Assembly (NCBI GenBank): GCA_963383645.1
Contig: OY726560.1
Span: forward strand, 70,809,399-70,873,398
DNA length: 64,000 nucleotides
Reading direction: 5' to 3'
Origin: Muscardinus avellanarius
Lineage: Eukaryota; Chordata; Mammalia; Rodentia; Gliridae
In this document: one piece after another, positions 24,601-37,733 of the stretch
How the letters are laid out: the number at the start of each line of letters is the position of its first letter
How positions within the stretch are numbered: position 1 is the stretch's first letter
Translations under genes and position numbers: made by a program
Notes under the pieces: model-generated
The model's input: only the letters and a program-made list of their open reading frames with translations
The model's database searches: none
What the model was told of the DNA's origin: nothing

Positions 24601-27600
24601 CAAGGAGAAAGATTGTTGACCTTCACGCCCAGTGTGAGCGTTCCCCAAAACAGGGAGAATGCCGCATGGCTAGAAATGAAAATGACAAAATAAAGGACAG
24701 ATATTCTAAATATATACGTATGAAGGAAAGGAAATACCGTAAGAGTAAGAAAGCACTTTTTCATGAAGAAGAGCTTATCATAAGAACGTCCCGACTGGGA
24801 AAGAAAGGAATTAGAAAGTTAGAAGCAGGTTGCAGAGGGTTTGTGATAAGGAAATGGATTCTTAGAGACCAATAGGCCTTTAATAGGCTTTTTGTCTAAA
24901 AAAGAGTGTTCAGCAGTCAAGGAAATACATTTGACAACTAAATCCAAGAACTTCACAGTGTTATTTGTGGTGTCTTATTTGCCAAGCTGTGTTGTGAGTT
25001 TTTGTAAGCTTTCAGACTTCAGAAGGCAAAGCGGATGAGATCTGAGAGGCTCCCATCGCATCTCCCTGGACCGCCACAGCTCCCCATGCTTGTCATATGG
25101 ATATAGATGGAAACTTCAAAAAAGAAAGCAAAAGAAGATTCCATGAGAAGGCGTATTCTCCAAGCCCTGGGCCTTGGGCGTGCCTGTATTGCCTTTGGAA
25201 TTTACCTTTGGACCTGCCCTGCTGCAATATCGGAAGAAAGATCCAGAGCTTATCTCCTAAATGCTGGACTAGTCATTTACTTTGTTTATATGTAATTTAC
25301 TATTGTTTTGCTGTGATTGCCCCCCTTCCCTTTTTTCTCCTATTATTAATCTCACTGGTGAAGGGTATAAATTTCTCTGGGTTCCTGTAATAAATTGTCA
25401 TTGGCTCAAGAAGCCTTTGTCCACCTCAAATTCTTTCCCAAGCGCCGTACCTAAAAACTTAGGGAATTCATAGAGGGGAAAGAATTGCTGCAGATAGCCT
25501 TCTGCAGAACTCCACCTGCCTTTTGCCCCATCTTTCTGAGGATTTGACCGGGAGCTGACAATAACGACCCAACTGAGATTAGTCGGCAACACATCATTTT
25601 ATACCCTCCACATGGATCAAATACCATGTCACCAAAGGAGGGGATAGTACAGTTACACAGACTCCTGTTAAGAGTATGGTGTAGTGGCAGAACCCAGACC
25701 GTGGGTCAGTTGTGCCGCTGTACACCTTGCCACTGGATCTTCCTGCTGTGGGCCTGGGGAGAGGCACCATCCTTCCTGTGACTCAGTCACAAGGGTAAAT
25801 GACAGCACTGCTTCCTGGTGTAGCTGTGGGAAGTGAGTGAGTTGACGCATGCCAAGTACTTAGAACAGTGTCTGGGACATTGTAAAACTTATTAGTAACT
25901 CTTATTTTAAGAAATCTGACTCTAGCCAGGTGTGGTGGTGCACGCTTGTAATCCCAGCATTCAGGAGGCTGAGAACAGAGGATCTCAGTTCGCGGACAGC
26001 TACTTAGTGAGGCCCTCTGCAACTCAGTGAGACCCTGTTTCAAACATAAAGAATAAAAAATAGGGCAGAGGGTGTAGCTCGGAGGTCAAATGCCCCTGGG
26101 TTCCATCCCCAGACCCGCAAAAAAAAAAAAAAAAAAAAAGAAATCTGATTATTTTTTTCTTATGTATCCCAAACTCAAGGTTGGCTCTTTCAAGAACTAG
26201 GTGTCAGAGCTGCCTTTCTGCTGGTCTGCCAGGGAGCCTGGCTCCCCAACTGCAGAAGATGAGATTAGACAAAACCATCTAGATCAGTGATGCAGTGGGA
26301 CATCATCTGCCAGGAACTACTTTTACATAAATTATACTTTTCAGTCTCAGGACAGAGGATTTATTCTCTTCTACTGTGAGAATCAGAAACCACCTTTTGA
26401 ACAAAGCTTTGGAATGTTTTTAATCTGTGGGTAGGTAGACGCTGTGGCTTTGTGGTTCTACACAGGGAATGTATGAGCAAGGCAAGAATGAAGCTGTACG
26501 TGGGGTTGAGGAGTTCACCGTGGCCCCCATCTGACCTTGGCCTCCTTTGCCTCTAGATTCTCAATCCAGGAGAAGATCTGTTCCTCACTCACTGAGCTGA
26601 GCTAACAGAAATGATGTGTAAAACCTGGGAGACAGATTACTGATTTACAGAGAGGAATGCAACTGCTAAGGTTGGCAGATACCTGAGTCTCCTAGCACCT
26701 TCATTCCCTACAGGCAAGCCTCGAGATAGCTGACTTGTGATCAGAGGACCATGGAGTCCTCACAGGGGAATTACTTCCAAGGTTTAAAGCATGGCTGTGT
26801 TCATCTTAAGAACAGTCCACGAAGCCTTAGGGGCAGATTCCTTGGGGTAAGCGTTCTCTTATTCAGACAGTCATTGGAAAAGTAATGCTACAGTTTGTAT
26901 CTTGAGTGTACTCTAAAGGTCTCTGTGTTGAAAATGTGGTCCCTAGCACATGACCCTGTTGGCAGCTGGTAGAGTCTTTAAAAGGTGGGGTGTAGTGGAA
27001 GGAAGTTAGGTTACTGGGACCACGCCCTTGAAGGCGATATTGGGACCCCGCCTCCTTCCTTTCTCTCTCTCTGCTTCCTGGCAGCCATGAGATGAACATG
27101 CTGCATACTCTGCCATATACTCCCACCATGATCTGCTGCTATAGGCCAAAAGTAACAGGGCTAAGTGGTCAGGAACTGAAACCATGAGCCAAAATAAGCC
27201 TTTCCTCCTTTTAAGTTGATTGTCTCAAGCATTTTGTCTTAGCGTCAGAAAGCTGACCAACACAAGGAAGTACCATCATTTTCCTTCCCTCTACATTGAT
27301 TCCTCCTTTGATTGACAGTGAAGCCTTTGGGCCTGTGAGTCATTCCCTTATAGATGACTGCTTTGGGCCATTGTATATTTATTATCTACTTTATGGTTAG
27401 GAAGAGTAATCTTATTTCCCTTATTTCCAGGTAATTAGGAAATAACATCAAATTTCTGACAATATTGATTAATTGGAGGCAATTTCCTACAGTCTTTTTG
27501 GCAAACAGTAGAACACAGCGGGAGAAGCAGAGCAGGGTCATGGATAGAGCTAGACGTGGATCTTAACTCTGTTATCTCCTGCTTACGAGAATATCACTCA

Positions 27601-30600
27601 ACAGCAATTAATCCAGTACCTATGATGTGACAGTCACTGGGCCTAAGGTAAGGCTAGAGAAGACAGTAAGATGGTCCTGTCCTCACCTCGCTCACAGTGC
27701 ATGGAGAGCTAGGTCAGGAAGAGAGGTTGTCTCAGAAGCAGCAAGCAGGCCACCCAGTGGACAGTAAAGGATGAGTGGCCAATTGTAATTGAGGAGAGGG
27801 AGGGAAGGCCGGCGGGGCTCCCCTGAGGAGCAGATGCTCCTGTGAAATTGAAGGGCAAGTTCTCTAAGCAGATAAAGAGCCGAGCACGGGGGCCAGCTGA
27901 GGCTTAAGGAGTCTGGCTGTCAGGTAGTAGGCCTAGAAGCCCCCGAAAAGACATGCAAGGTAGGAGGGTATGCGTGTGCACACATCTATGCATACTCCTG
28001 TGTGTGTGATTGTCCTATTGAAATCCGGAAGCTTATTGAGACTATGATTTTTGGTACTAGGGATCAAACCAGAAGCTTTCTGGGACTTATACTCCCAGCC
28101 CTTTTTTTAAATTTTGAAACAGAACAGGGTCTCACTAAGTTGATGAGGCAGGCCTCCAAACTGCAATCCTCCTGTCTCAGCCTCCCAAGTACTGGGATTA
28201 TAAGTATGTGCTACCGCACCTGGTTTAAGATGAACCATTTAAAAGATGTACTTCTGAGGATAAAAACCATACTGCCATCCATAGATTTTAAGATATGTCT
28301 TGATTTCTTTCTTTTCTTTTTTTTTTTTGTGGGTCTGGGGATGAAACCCAGGGGGGCATTCCACCTCCGTGCTACACCCTTTACCCCATTTTTTATTCTT
28401 TATTTTGAAACAGGGTCTCACTAAGTTGTAGAGGGGCTCACTAAGTAGCTGAGGCTGTGCACGAACTGTGATCCTCAGGTCTCAGCCTCCCAAATGCTGG
28501 GATTACAAGCGTGCGCCACCACGCCTGACTCGATATGTCTTGATTTCAAAGGCATGAAAGTGGGACAAAATGTACATGTGTGCACAGATGAACAGGAGCG
28601 GGTTGGGATGTGTTGAATGTGAAGCACCCGTGGACCTCCGCGAGGCCCTGGAACTCAGGGTCTGGAGTTCAGGAAAGAGGTCTGTGGGCTCGCTGACTGG
28701 GAGCTGTGGGCACAGTGCAGCTGAAGCCAAGAGAGCGGACTGGGAGACTCTGGGCAAGGCCCTAGTTTTCTATCAGTGAAATTCTCATTGTACAGCGCAG
28801 CAAGGAAGCCATGATATGTGTGAAGAGCCGATGTTCTGGACACGCCGGCTCCTTCCCCTGCCCTCTTCCGTGGCACAGCCCTGGACCTCCCCTGGAGTGA
28901 GCTCTGGTGGTGGTGGTCCTGAGACACTGTCTACCTCCTCAAGCTGCACCTCTCTCTGAGACCCTCAGCTGGGGCTGGGGCTGGGGTGAGACGGTCCAGC
29001 CTGAAGGGCAGGTTTAGAGCTCACACTGGACTGCACCTAATGACCACCTTTACCTTCAGTCCTGTCATCCTGGAAAGGAAATATTGGCAGCCTATATAAG
29101 GGGAGCTGTAGGGTGGTCAACAATGACGGCTTATTGAGTGCCCACACAGACACTTGGGCAATGAAGTAGTCTGGGGACTTCGTACCCCTAGGTGGCCCCA
29201 GCACCTACCAGAGCACATCGAAGCCACTGTTGGCGACCACCTGGCTAGGCATGTGGAGGGTGTGCAGAGGATCGACCAGCCCCAGTGTGGGTTTGATGGC
29301 TCGTGAAGCAATGCCTAAAACATAAAGATTTTATTTTATTTTTTTGGTGGTACTGGAGGTGGAACCCAGAGGCTTTCTACCTCCGGGCTATAATCCCAGA
29401 CCTATTTTATATTTTATTTGGAAACAGGGCCTCACTAAGTTGCTGAGAGCCTCACTAAGTAGCTGAGGCTGGCTTTGAACCTGTGTGATCCTCCTGTCTC
29501 AGCCTCCCAAGCGCGGGGGTTACAAGCATGCGCCACCACGCCTGGCAAAACATAAAGATTTTAAAGGAGGTGAAAGGCATGGGTACCATTTTTCAAAAAT
29601 TAAATAACTTTAGGATAATATATTAGTCTAAAAGAAGTATGAGAAAATGTTCATTCTCATCTAGGGTGGCACCAAGAAGCAGTGGGGAGAGATTTGGAGT
29701 CAGAAACTTGCGGGTTTTTGTTTTGTTTTGTTTTGTTTTGTTTTGTTTTGTTTGGTGGTAGGCTGAAGCTGTTTCCTACTGGATTCCAGGGAACCAGGCA
29801 AATACATCTTGTCCCTACTCATCATTGGCCATGCTTACATCATAGAAATTAACAAACACTACAGATCAGGGCGGGTTTATCATGAATTACACTGGGTTTT
29901 TACTAGCACATCACTGGTCCTTGCTCCGCCACTTACTTTGTGTCTTTGGGCAAGTTGCTTAGCCTCTCTGAATTCTTTAAAATTAGACTGTCATAAAACT
30001 AACCCAGGGCCTTCATCCCGCACAGAGCTGGTCTAGAGATTACATGAGATAATATTATGTATAAGTCTTTAAAGAACTAAGGTTGAATTAAGTGTTGGCT
30101 AATATTGTCACTATCTACAACAATGTCAAAGAATAATGTAATTTAAAAGAAGTTACCACAGTTTGCAGTTGAATGTCAAATTGTTCTGCTACTAAAGCCT
30201 GGAAGTAGACATTGAGTCAGACTTAAAGAGAGGGACATTCTTATCACAATTGCCAAGAGTCAATGACAAATAGAGAAGAGAAGATAAAAATGACTAAGAC
30301 AGAAAACAGGTCAGATGATCTGGGAATGGGCTGCAGGGACTGGCTGAGGTGAAGCATTATGGGGATGTTTAATATCTATGGGGACAGTGACATGTCCCAA
30401 AATTATATATATCTGTCAAAATTCATCAAACCAGACTCTTAAATGTGTGCATTTTATTATGTAAAAAATCACATCTCAGTAAAATCAACTTAAAATGTAA
30501 AAAAAGGTGTAGGAGAAAGAAAATATCTATTTATCATTGACATACAGTCATTAACATGAGCAGAAGAAGGGCCAATTAAGATTTATGGTATTTCAATATG

Positions 30601-33600
30601 CTTGTGTAGGTAATTCCAAAAGGTAAGTTAATTGTTATATGTACTTGGAAAAAGAACCAAAATATGTATAAGCATATATCTTTTCCTTAACTTCGCAACT
30701 TCTTCATTTTCAAATAATAGGGTTTTTTTAAAAAGGGTATGGGGTTGAGAGAAAAAATTTTAAAAACATTCTGGGCAAAGTTCTTACCAGTTTTTACTTT
30801 CAAGCGCTCATAGTCAAAAATGGCAACCCCGGTAGTTTCACTTCCAGTTCCTGAGGTAGTTGGGACTTGAACAAAATAAGATTAATTTTAATAAAGTATC
30901 TAATTAAAGGTCAGTGGAAGTATTCAATTCAGCTTTATAAATAAAAAAAATTAAAGAAGAAAGCTGTGCTGATCCTGCTACCTGCTTGACATCTGTATGT
31001 GTATAAATGTATGTAAGCCCCAAATATATGATGTCTGTTTGCCTTAGCAGGCATGTATGAGATGTGTATCTGTGCTAGCACACATATATATTTAGCATGC
31101 ATACTGATGTCTGCATTAATTCATATGTATGTTTAACATGCATCATGTCTGTGTCTGCTGCATGAATGTGTGTGTTAAGTAAGCGTGGTGCCCGTTTTTG
31201 TATTAACATGTGTGTATTTAATATGCTTGTGTGACCTCTGGGTTAGCATTCATGTATGAAGTCTGTGTTACACTGACATGTAGGTATAGTGAGCACGTGT
31301 GCATGTTTAATATGTATGCTGCGTATAGCTGTACAAGCACGAGTGTTTAGCATTTGTCGTGTCTGTGTCTGCATTAACACACATGTGTGTTCGTCATATG
31401 TGTGTGCTATGTCTGTGTCCTTATTAACGGTGCCAGAGCTCGAGCAGATGCAGCTGGGTGCGTAAACATAGGCTGCTGGGCACCTCCGGGCAGAGCCCTC
31501 ATATTTGCTGTCTCCCAAAGACAGCTTTATTCCCTCTTGGCAACAAGCTCAGGCCTGCTCTGCCTTCGCAGGGCTCTGTGGTTTTGTCATTCTGTCAAGT
31601 TTCTAAACTTCACTAATCATCCCTCTGTGTGATGCTGACACAGTTTCACCAGAGAGTTTCCCATTTGCCAGACCCCAATTACACTGCTCCCTGCTGATTT
31701 CTCATTCCTGTCAATGCGGTTCATCTGCCACCAGCTCCCTCGTGTCCCATCACAGGGACTGTTCACAAAAGGGGCAGAGGATGCAGAGAGCAGAGGACCA
31801 AACCTAAACAGGATATTCCTCAGTTGCCATTTAGTGCATTTTACCTACAAACCATTAAATAGTGATATGCTAAGGGCCATAAAAATGGGAGGGAAGAAAA
31901 GACTGGAAAATTCCAGGGTCCCCTGTGGAACACAGACTTTTTTTTGATATGGACTTGTGCGTCTGTGCCCTGGGAAGCCACAGAGCAGATGTCATCCAGA
32001 ATGAGGTGGCCTTGCTGGCCACATGTCCCAGAGAAGAGACAAAGCCTGAGGTCAGCCGAGGAGCCATTATGTGGGAGAAAGGGTTGAGTCATTGAAAAAT
32101 AACAGCAAATGTTCTCCTTCAGCTCCACAGTGACTGGCAAAATAGGACAAAACAGATGGGTTTAGAGGACAAGGCTGTCAACAGAGAGATCTAATCAAAT
32201 GTCAGCGAGGATCTTCCCCTCCTCCACATATTGAGCCTGATGCCTAAATCTGCAAACTTCCTCCCACTGACCCAAATTGTCTCTCTCTGTGTAATAACGA
32301 AGATCAGAATTTTAAAATTGAATGAATCACCATCTGTTTTGGTCTCCAAAAGAAGCATTGATTTGAAATGAACTAATAAGAAAGTTTTAGGAACACAGAC
32401 CCCGAAATTACTAGCTGGCATCTTTCCTAAGGCCTTTCTGCCAGCTGCAAAGTGAAACAAACAAGCAGAGTTTCTACCTGCGATCAGAGGCCTAAGAGGC
32501 ACAGACACGGGCTTTCCCTTCCCAATGGGAGCGTTGACGTAATCCAGGAACTCGGAGTGAGGGCTGGATGCGTACAGATTAGCAGCTTTACAGGTGTCTA
32601 TGGTGGAACCGCCACCCACGGCAACGTACGCATCAAAAGCTCCCTTTTTGGCAAACTCAATTGCATCCATGAAGCTTGGAGGAGGAAAAATAAAAGTCAT
32701 TATGTTATAGTTTTCAGGAACACATTGTCATGCCATTAAATAAGGCCTCAGGCAAGTTTTCAATAACTGTGATATGTGCTGGCTTCTGCTTAAAGTAAAT
32801 AAATAACAAGAATGCTGCAAAAGTACCTTGTATCTGTTGGTTCTACCCTCACATCATTGTAAACCTGAAAGTTGATACCGTTCTTCACTAGGGAATCCAT
32901 AACTGCTTGTACAGGAGGGAGCTGGGAGAGAGTCTTGTCTGTCATTAAGCAAACATTTTTAGCCCCCATGTTCTGTAGGTCCTACAATAAAAAATACAAG
33001 TTAGGTCTGATTGCACTAGAACTGTTTCAGAAAAGTTAGCATTGTAAATCTTAAAAAATAAAGGACTCAGTAGGGCATGGTGATACACATCTGTAACCCC
33101 AGTACCTGGGAGGCTGAAACAGGATGATTGTAGCTTTGGTGTTAGTCTCAGTAACTTAGCAATATCCTGTTTCAAAATAAAAAATAAAATAGGACTGGGA
33201 GCCAGGTGTGGTGGCGCACACTTGTAATCCCAGCATTTGGGAGGCTGAGACTGGAGGATCGCGGTTCGTGGACAACCTCAGCTACTAAGTGAGGGCCTCC
33301 ACAACTCAGTGAGAACCTGTTTCAAAATAAAGAATAAAGAATTGGGCAGGGGATGTAGCTCAGAGGTCAAATGCCTCGGGATTCAATCTCCAGACCCGCC
33401 CCCCCCCCCAAAAAAAAATAGGACTGGGGGTGTAGCTCATAGGTAGCGTGACCCTGGGCTCAATCCTCAGGAACACCCCCCCCCCATCCCAAGGACTCAA
33501 TTATCCACCATCACTTGTTTTCACAAGATTTGTAACATTTATATAGAAGGATGGTTATGACTATAAAAGATTTTCTTGTAGACCTCACAAATACTTGCCA

Positions 33601-35912
33601 TGCCTACTTCCTTTGTAACTCCTGCTCCATATCTAATATTTGAAATAGCCATCTGAAAGAAGAAAAAAGAAAAAAGAAAGATACAAGAAAAAAGATTTAG
33701 TTGTGGGGTAGATTAGAGAGTTGGCCACTCCATTTCTAAAAACCTGAAATATGCCTCATTGTCTAGAGAATTAAGTATGAATTGCTTAGTATAGACTTCA
33801 TTTTTGGTACTGGGGAATTGAACCCGGGGGCATTCTACCTCCAAGGTATACTCTCACACCTTTTTTTTTTTAAGTTTTGTTTTGAAACAGGGTCTTACTA
33901 GATTGTTGAGAGTCTCGCTAAGTTGCTGAGGCTGGTCTTGAACCTGCAATCCTCTTGTTTCAGCTTCCCAAGTACTGGGAAATACTGGGATTACAGACAT
34001 GCACCACTACACTTGGCTTAGTCTGGCCTTCTTTTAAGTGAAGCTTGATTCCAGCCACATTGTAATTATATATTTATTCTTTCCCTCCCAAATCATAAAC
34101 TCTCAATTGTTCCTTCAGCTTAAAATGCTTCCTTTCTCCATCTCTACGCCTAAATTAATTCTCAAATGTCTTATTTCCTGATTAAATTTCCTGATTAAAT
34201 GCTACCTCCTCTGTGTATTTTTTGTCCATCCATCCATCCATCCATCCGTCCGTCCGTCTGTCCGTCCATCCATCCATCTCCTCCCTCCCTTCCTCCCTCC
34301 CTTTTTCCCTCTGTCCATCTATCTTGCATGCATGCAGGCACTTGTATGTATCCAACTATCCTTCTAGTCAACCAACACTACCGAGTGTCTGCTATGTTCT
34401 AGACACTATGCTCTGGTGACACAACTATGAATAACAGAAATGTCATATTATAGCTGGGCATAGTGGAGCACACTTGTAATCCCAGTACTTGGGAGGCTGA
34501 AATAGGAGGATCCGGGTTTGCGGTCAGCCTCAGCTACTTAGTGAGGCCCTCCACAACTTAGTGAGACCCTGTTTCAAAATAAAGAATAAAAAATAGGGCT
34601 GGAGGTGTAGCTCGGAAGTAGAATACCCCTGGGTTCAATCCCCAGTACCAAAAATAAAAAAAAAAGAAATGTCATAAAGTTTACAGGTAAGAGAAGAGCC
34701 TTCATACTGATAGGTGATGGGCCATTTTTGGCCCAAAGACATGTTTATTGGATTAATGTTATGTTTAGATTTATTTAGATTATTTCTTTTTTATTGAATA
34801 GTCTAAGAGCTATTAATAATAAGAATTGGATTTTAGAAATCCAATACGATCACCTGGATTTCTATATTCTTGAGTAATCTGGCAACACTGGGCCTGTATT
34901 TCCACATGGCTGAAATCATGTGGGCTTTGTAGGGGCTATGCCCTTCAGATGGGGCCAGTGCTCTCAGTGAGCCCCAGTGACGTTTTAGAATATGACTCCT
35001 GGACTAGGAGGCAGTGGGGACTAAAATAATTACAAGTTATTATGTAATCACAGTGTGATAAAAACCCACCAAATTAGTCATTCCTTTACTCTTGCTTCAA
35101 CAAATTAATTTTGGGATGGTTATGACAATAAAACAAAAGATTTAACATGCAGTATATATCATTTAAAAACTGTATAGATTGAGAGTTTATTCTAATGGCT
35201 GTATAGAAGACAGTATTTCAGACTTTATTCATGCTCTCAGAGGATTTATATTCCATTATCCTGACAAGATACTTTTTTTTATTAGAACCTGATAAAGTAG
35301 AGATTATGGAACATTAATTAATGAGAGATTTTGAACAAAATACTAACATATTAGCAAAATACTGTTGTACTTTTCAGGTCATTCATAAAGAAAAAAAATG
35401 GATCAATAAAACTTACCTCAAAGGCATAATCTGTTGTTTTCCCAGAAGGTGAAAGTCCAGGAGCTGGAAATGTAGAAATTAGCATCAGAATAGACCTCAA
35501 AAGTAAAGCACAAATATTGTTTTTTCTTAATAGTATAACCCAGCAGTGAACATTAGCATCTTCCTTGAAGCTGCTGCTAAAGGATATTTTTTTCAGACTT
35601 AATGATTGTACATCAAATTAAAATAAGTATCTTTTTTTATGTGGTGCTGGTGATTGAACCCATGGGCATTCTATCTCCAAGCTACCTCCTCAGCCCTACT
35701 TTTTCCTTTATTGTAAAACAGGGTCTTATTAAGTTGTAGAGGGCCTCACAAGTTGCTGAGGCTGGCTGCGAATCTGCGATCCTCTTGTCTCAGCCTCCGG
35801 CTCAATATCTACATTTTAAGATAGAATATAATGCTAACTTAATGCTGATTTTATGAAAATAAAGTCATTTAAAATTTCTCCCATTGAAATTGAAAACTAT
35901 TTTTCTTTCTCT

Positions 35913-35954
<42 letters not shown>

Positions 35955-36700
35955 GGGGATGGAACCCAGAGGCTTTCTACCTCCAGGCTACACTCCCAGA
36001 CCTATTTTATATTTTATTTGGAAATGGGGTCTCACTAAGTTGCTGAGAGCCTCACTAAGTAGCTGAGGCTGGCTTTGAACCTGCACAATCCTCAAATCTC
36101 AGCCTCCCAAGTACTGGGATTACCACCGTGCACCACCACGCCTGGCTCTGAAAACTATTTTTGAAAACATAATATGTAAAAAGAATTCTCTGGAGTCAAG
36201 AGTTGGGTAATTGCTTGAGAACAACTGTTAGTAAATTAATTAGAGTCCTACTTATATTTTTTACAGAAAGTATTATCATTTATTTGAATTAAGGTATTTT
36301 TCCCACAGAGGTAACTTATCATGTTAAGATATTTACATTTCTAATAAGCACATAAATATAAAAATATAATTTTCTTGGTAAAATTTAACAAAAATTATAA
36401 ATGGATCTTCTTTTGCAAAATATCATGTTTTTATTAAAGCAAAAACAATTTTTCTGTCATACTGGAACAATACAGGGCCCCATCAATGAGTTTTATCTTT
36501 GTTTTTATCTAATTGTTTATAGTAGTTTTGGTCAGTCATAAGATAAATAAAAGTTTACAGAATTGTTTTCAATATTTTTATTAAGGAAAATGAGATTAGA
36601 ACTAGACAACAATCTAACATTGACTCTCTCAAGGCAAAGGAACTATTATTAAAATTGGAATTTCTTTGATTTCTCAAGGCTTTAAATATTATTATTATTA

Positions 36701-36734
<34 letters not shown>

Positions 36735-37687
36735 CTGTTACTGAAGTTTAGGTAAAATCATATATTGATCCCTAGATAACTGTGAGATTATTTTTCTCTA
36801 AATTGATGATCATTTTATTCCCCAATAGCAAATTGCTGATTCTTTTTTTTTTTTCTTTTTTCTTTTTGTCCTGGAGATTGAGCCCAGGGGTGTTCTACTT
36901 CCAAACTCCAGCCTTTTTTTAAAAATAGGGTCTCCCTAAGTTGCTGAGCTGGACTTGAACCTTTGATTTTTCTATCTCAGCTTCCCAAGTAGCAAATTAC
37001 TGATTCTATGTTGAAACCCACCAAAGAGTGGAGTAAATCAACTGTGCTCCTGAGGGCCCAGAGCCCAAGCACACCAAAGGCTCTGTGTCTGATGCCCCTC
37101 AGTCCCCAGTCCCCTGTGGCTGCCTTGAAAGGTGAGCCAGCCTCTCCATCCTAGTCCTACTCCCAGCAGGCATCTCCAAGGGCCCCCTCCTGTCCTTCCG
37201 CAGGGCCAGGCCCTCCCCTACCTCCAGCCCTTGCCTCAGTGTTTACATTTGACCTTTTCTTCCAAGAGGCAAAATCAGTTTTTGAATCAGTAATTCATGT
37301 GACATTCTGAGGACACCCTAAAGCTATAGTGAGCTTCCTGCTGCTCTGTGGACAATGGAGTTTGGTGAGGATAAAGACATTGGTGGGAACTGAGAACGTC
37401 TGTCATTATGTCTAATTATTATGACATAGAATGCTGTTTTGAAATGAACACAAGTAAGTTTTTTTCCCTCCTAGAAACCACTTTATTCTTTAGCCCTTTT
37501 CTTTTAGAGATGTCAGACAACCTTTCAAAGACTTCATCTTCATTAATTCTATTTGATGAACCTAGATATTCTTTTTAAATTTTGCAGTGCTGAGGATTGA
37601 ATCAAGGGCCTTACACATGCTAGGCAAGCAAGTCTATGACTGAGCTAACTCCCCAGCCCAAACCTAGATATTCTTAAAATCCTATTA

Positions 37688-37733
<46 letters not shown>

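Noticed and set aside
24561..24875. 104-codon basic open frame inside the LTR-like block
   Set aside because: Lys/Arg-rich but matches no retroviral or host domain I know. Probably chance.
32191..32477. Open frame continuing past ADHFE1 exon 6
   Set aside because: Intron read-through. The donor at 32477 and the exon 7 join fix the boundary.
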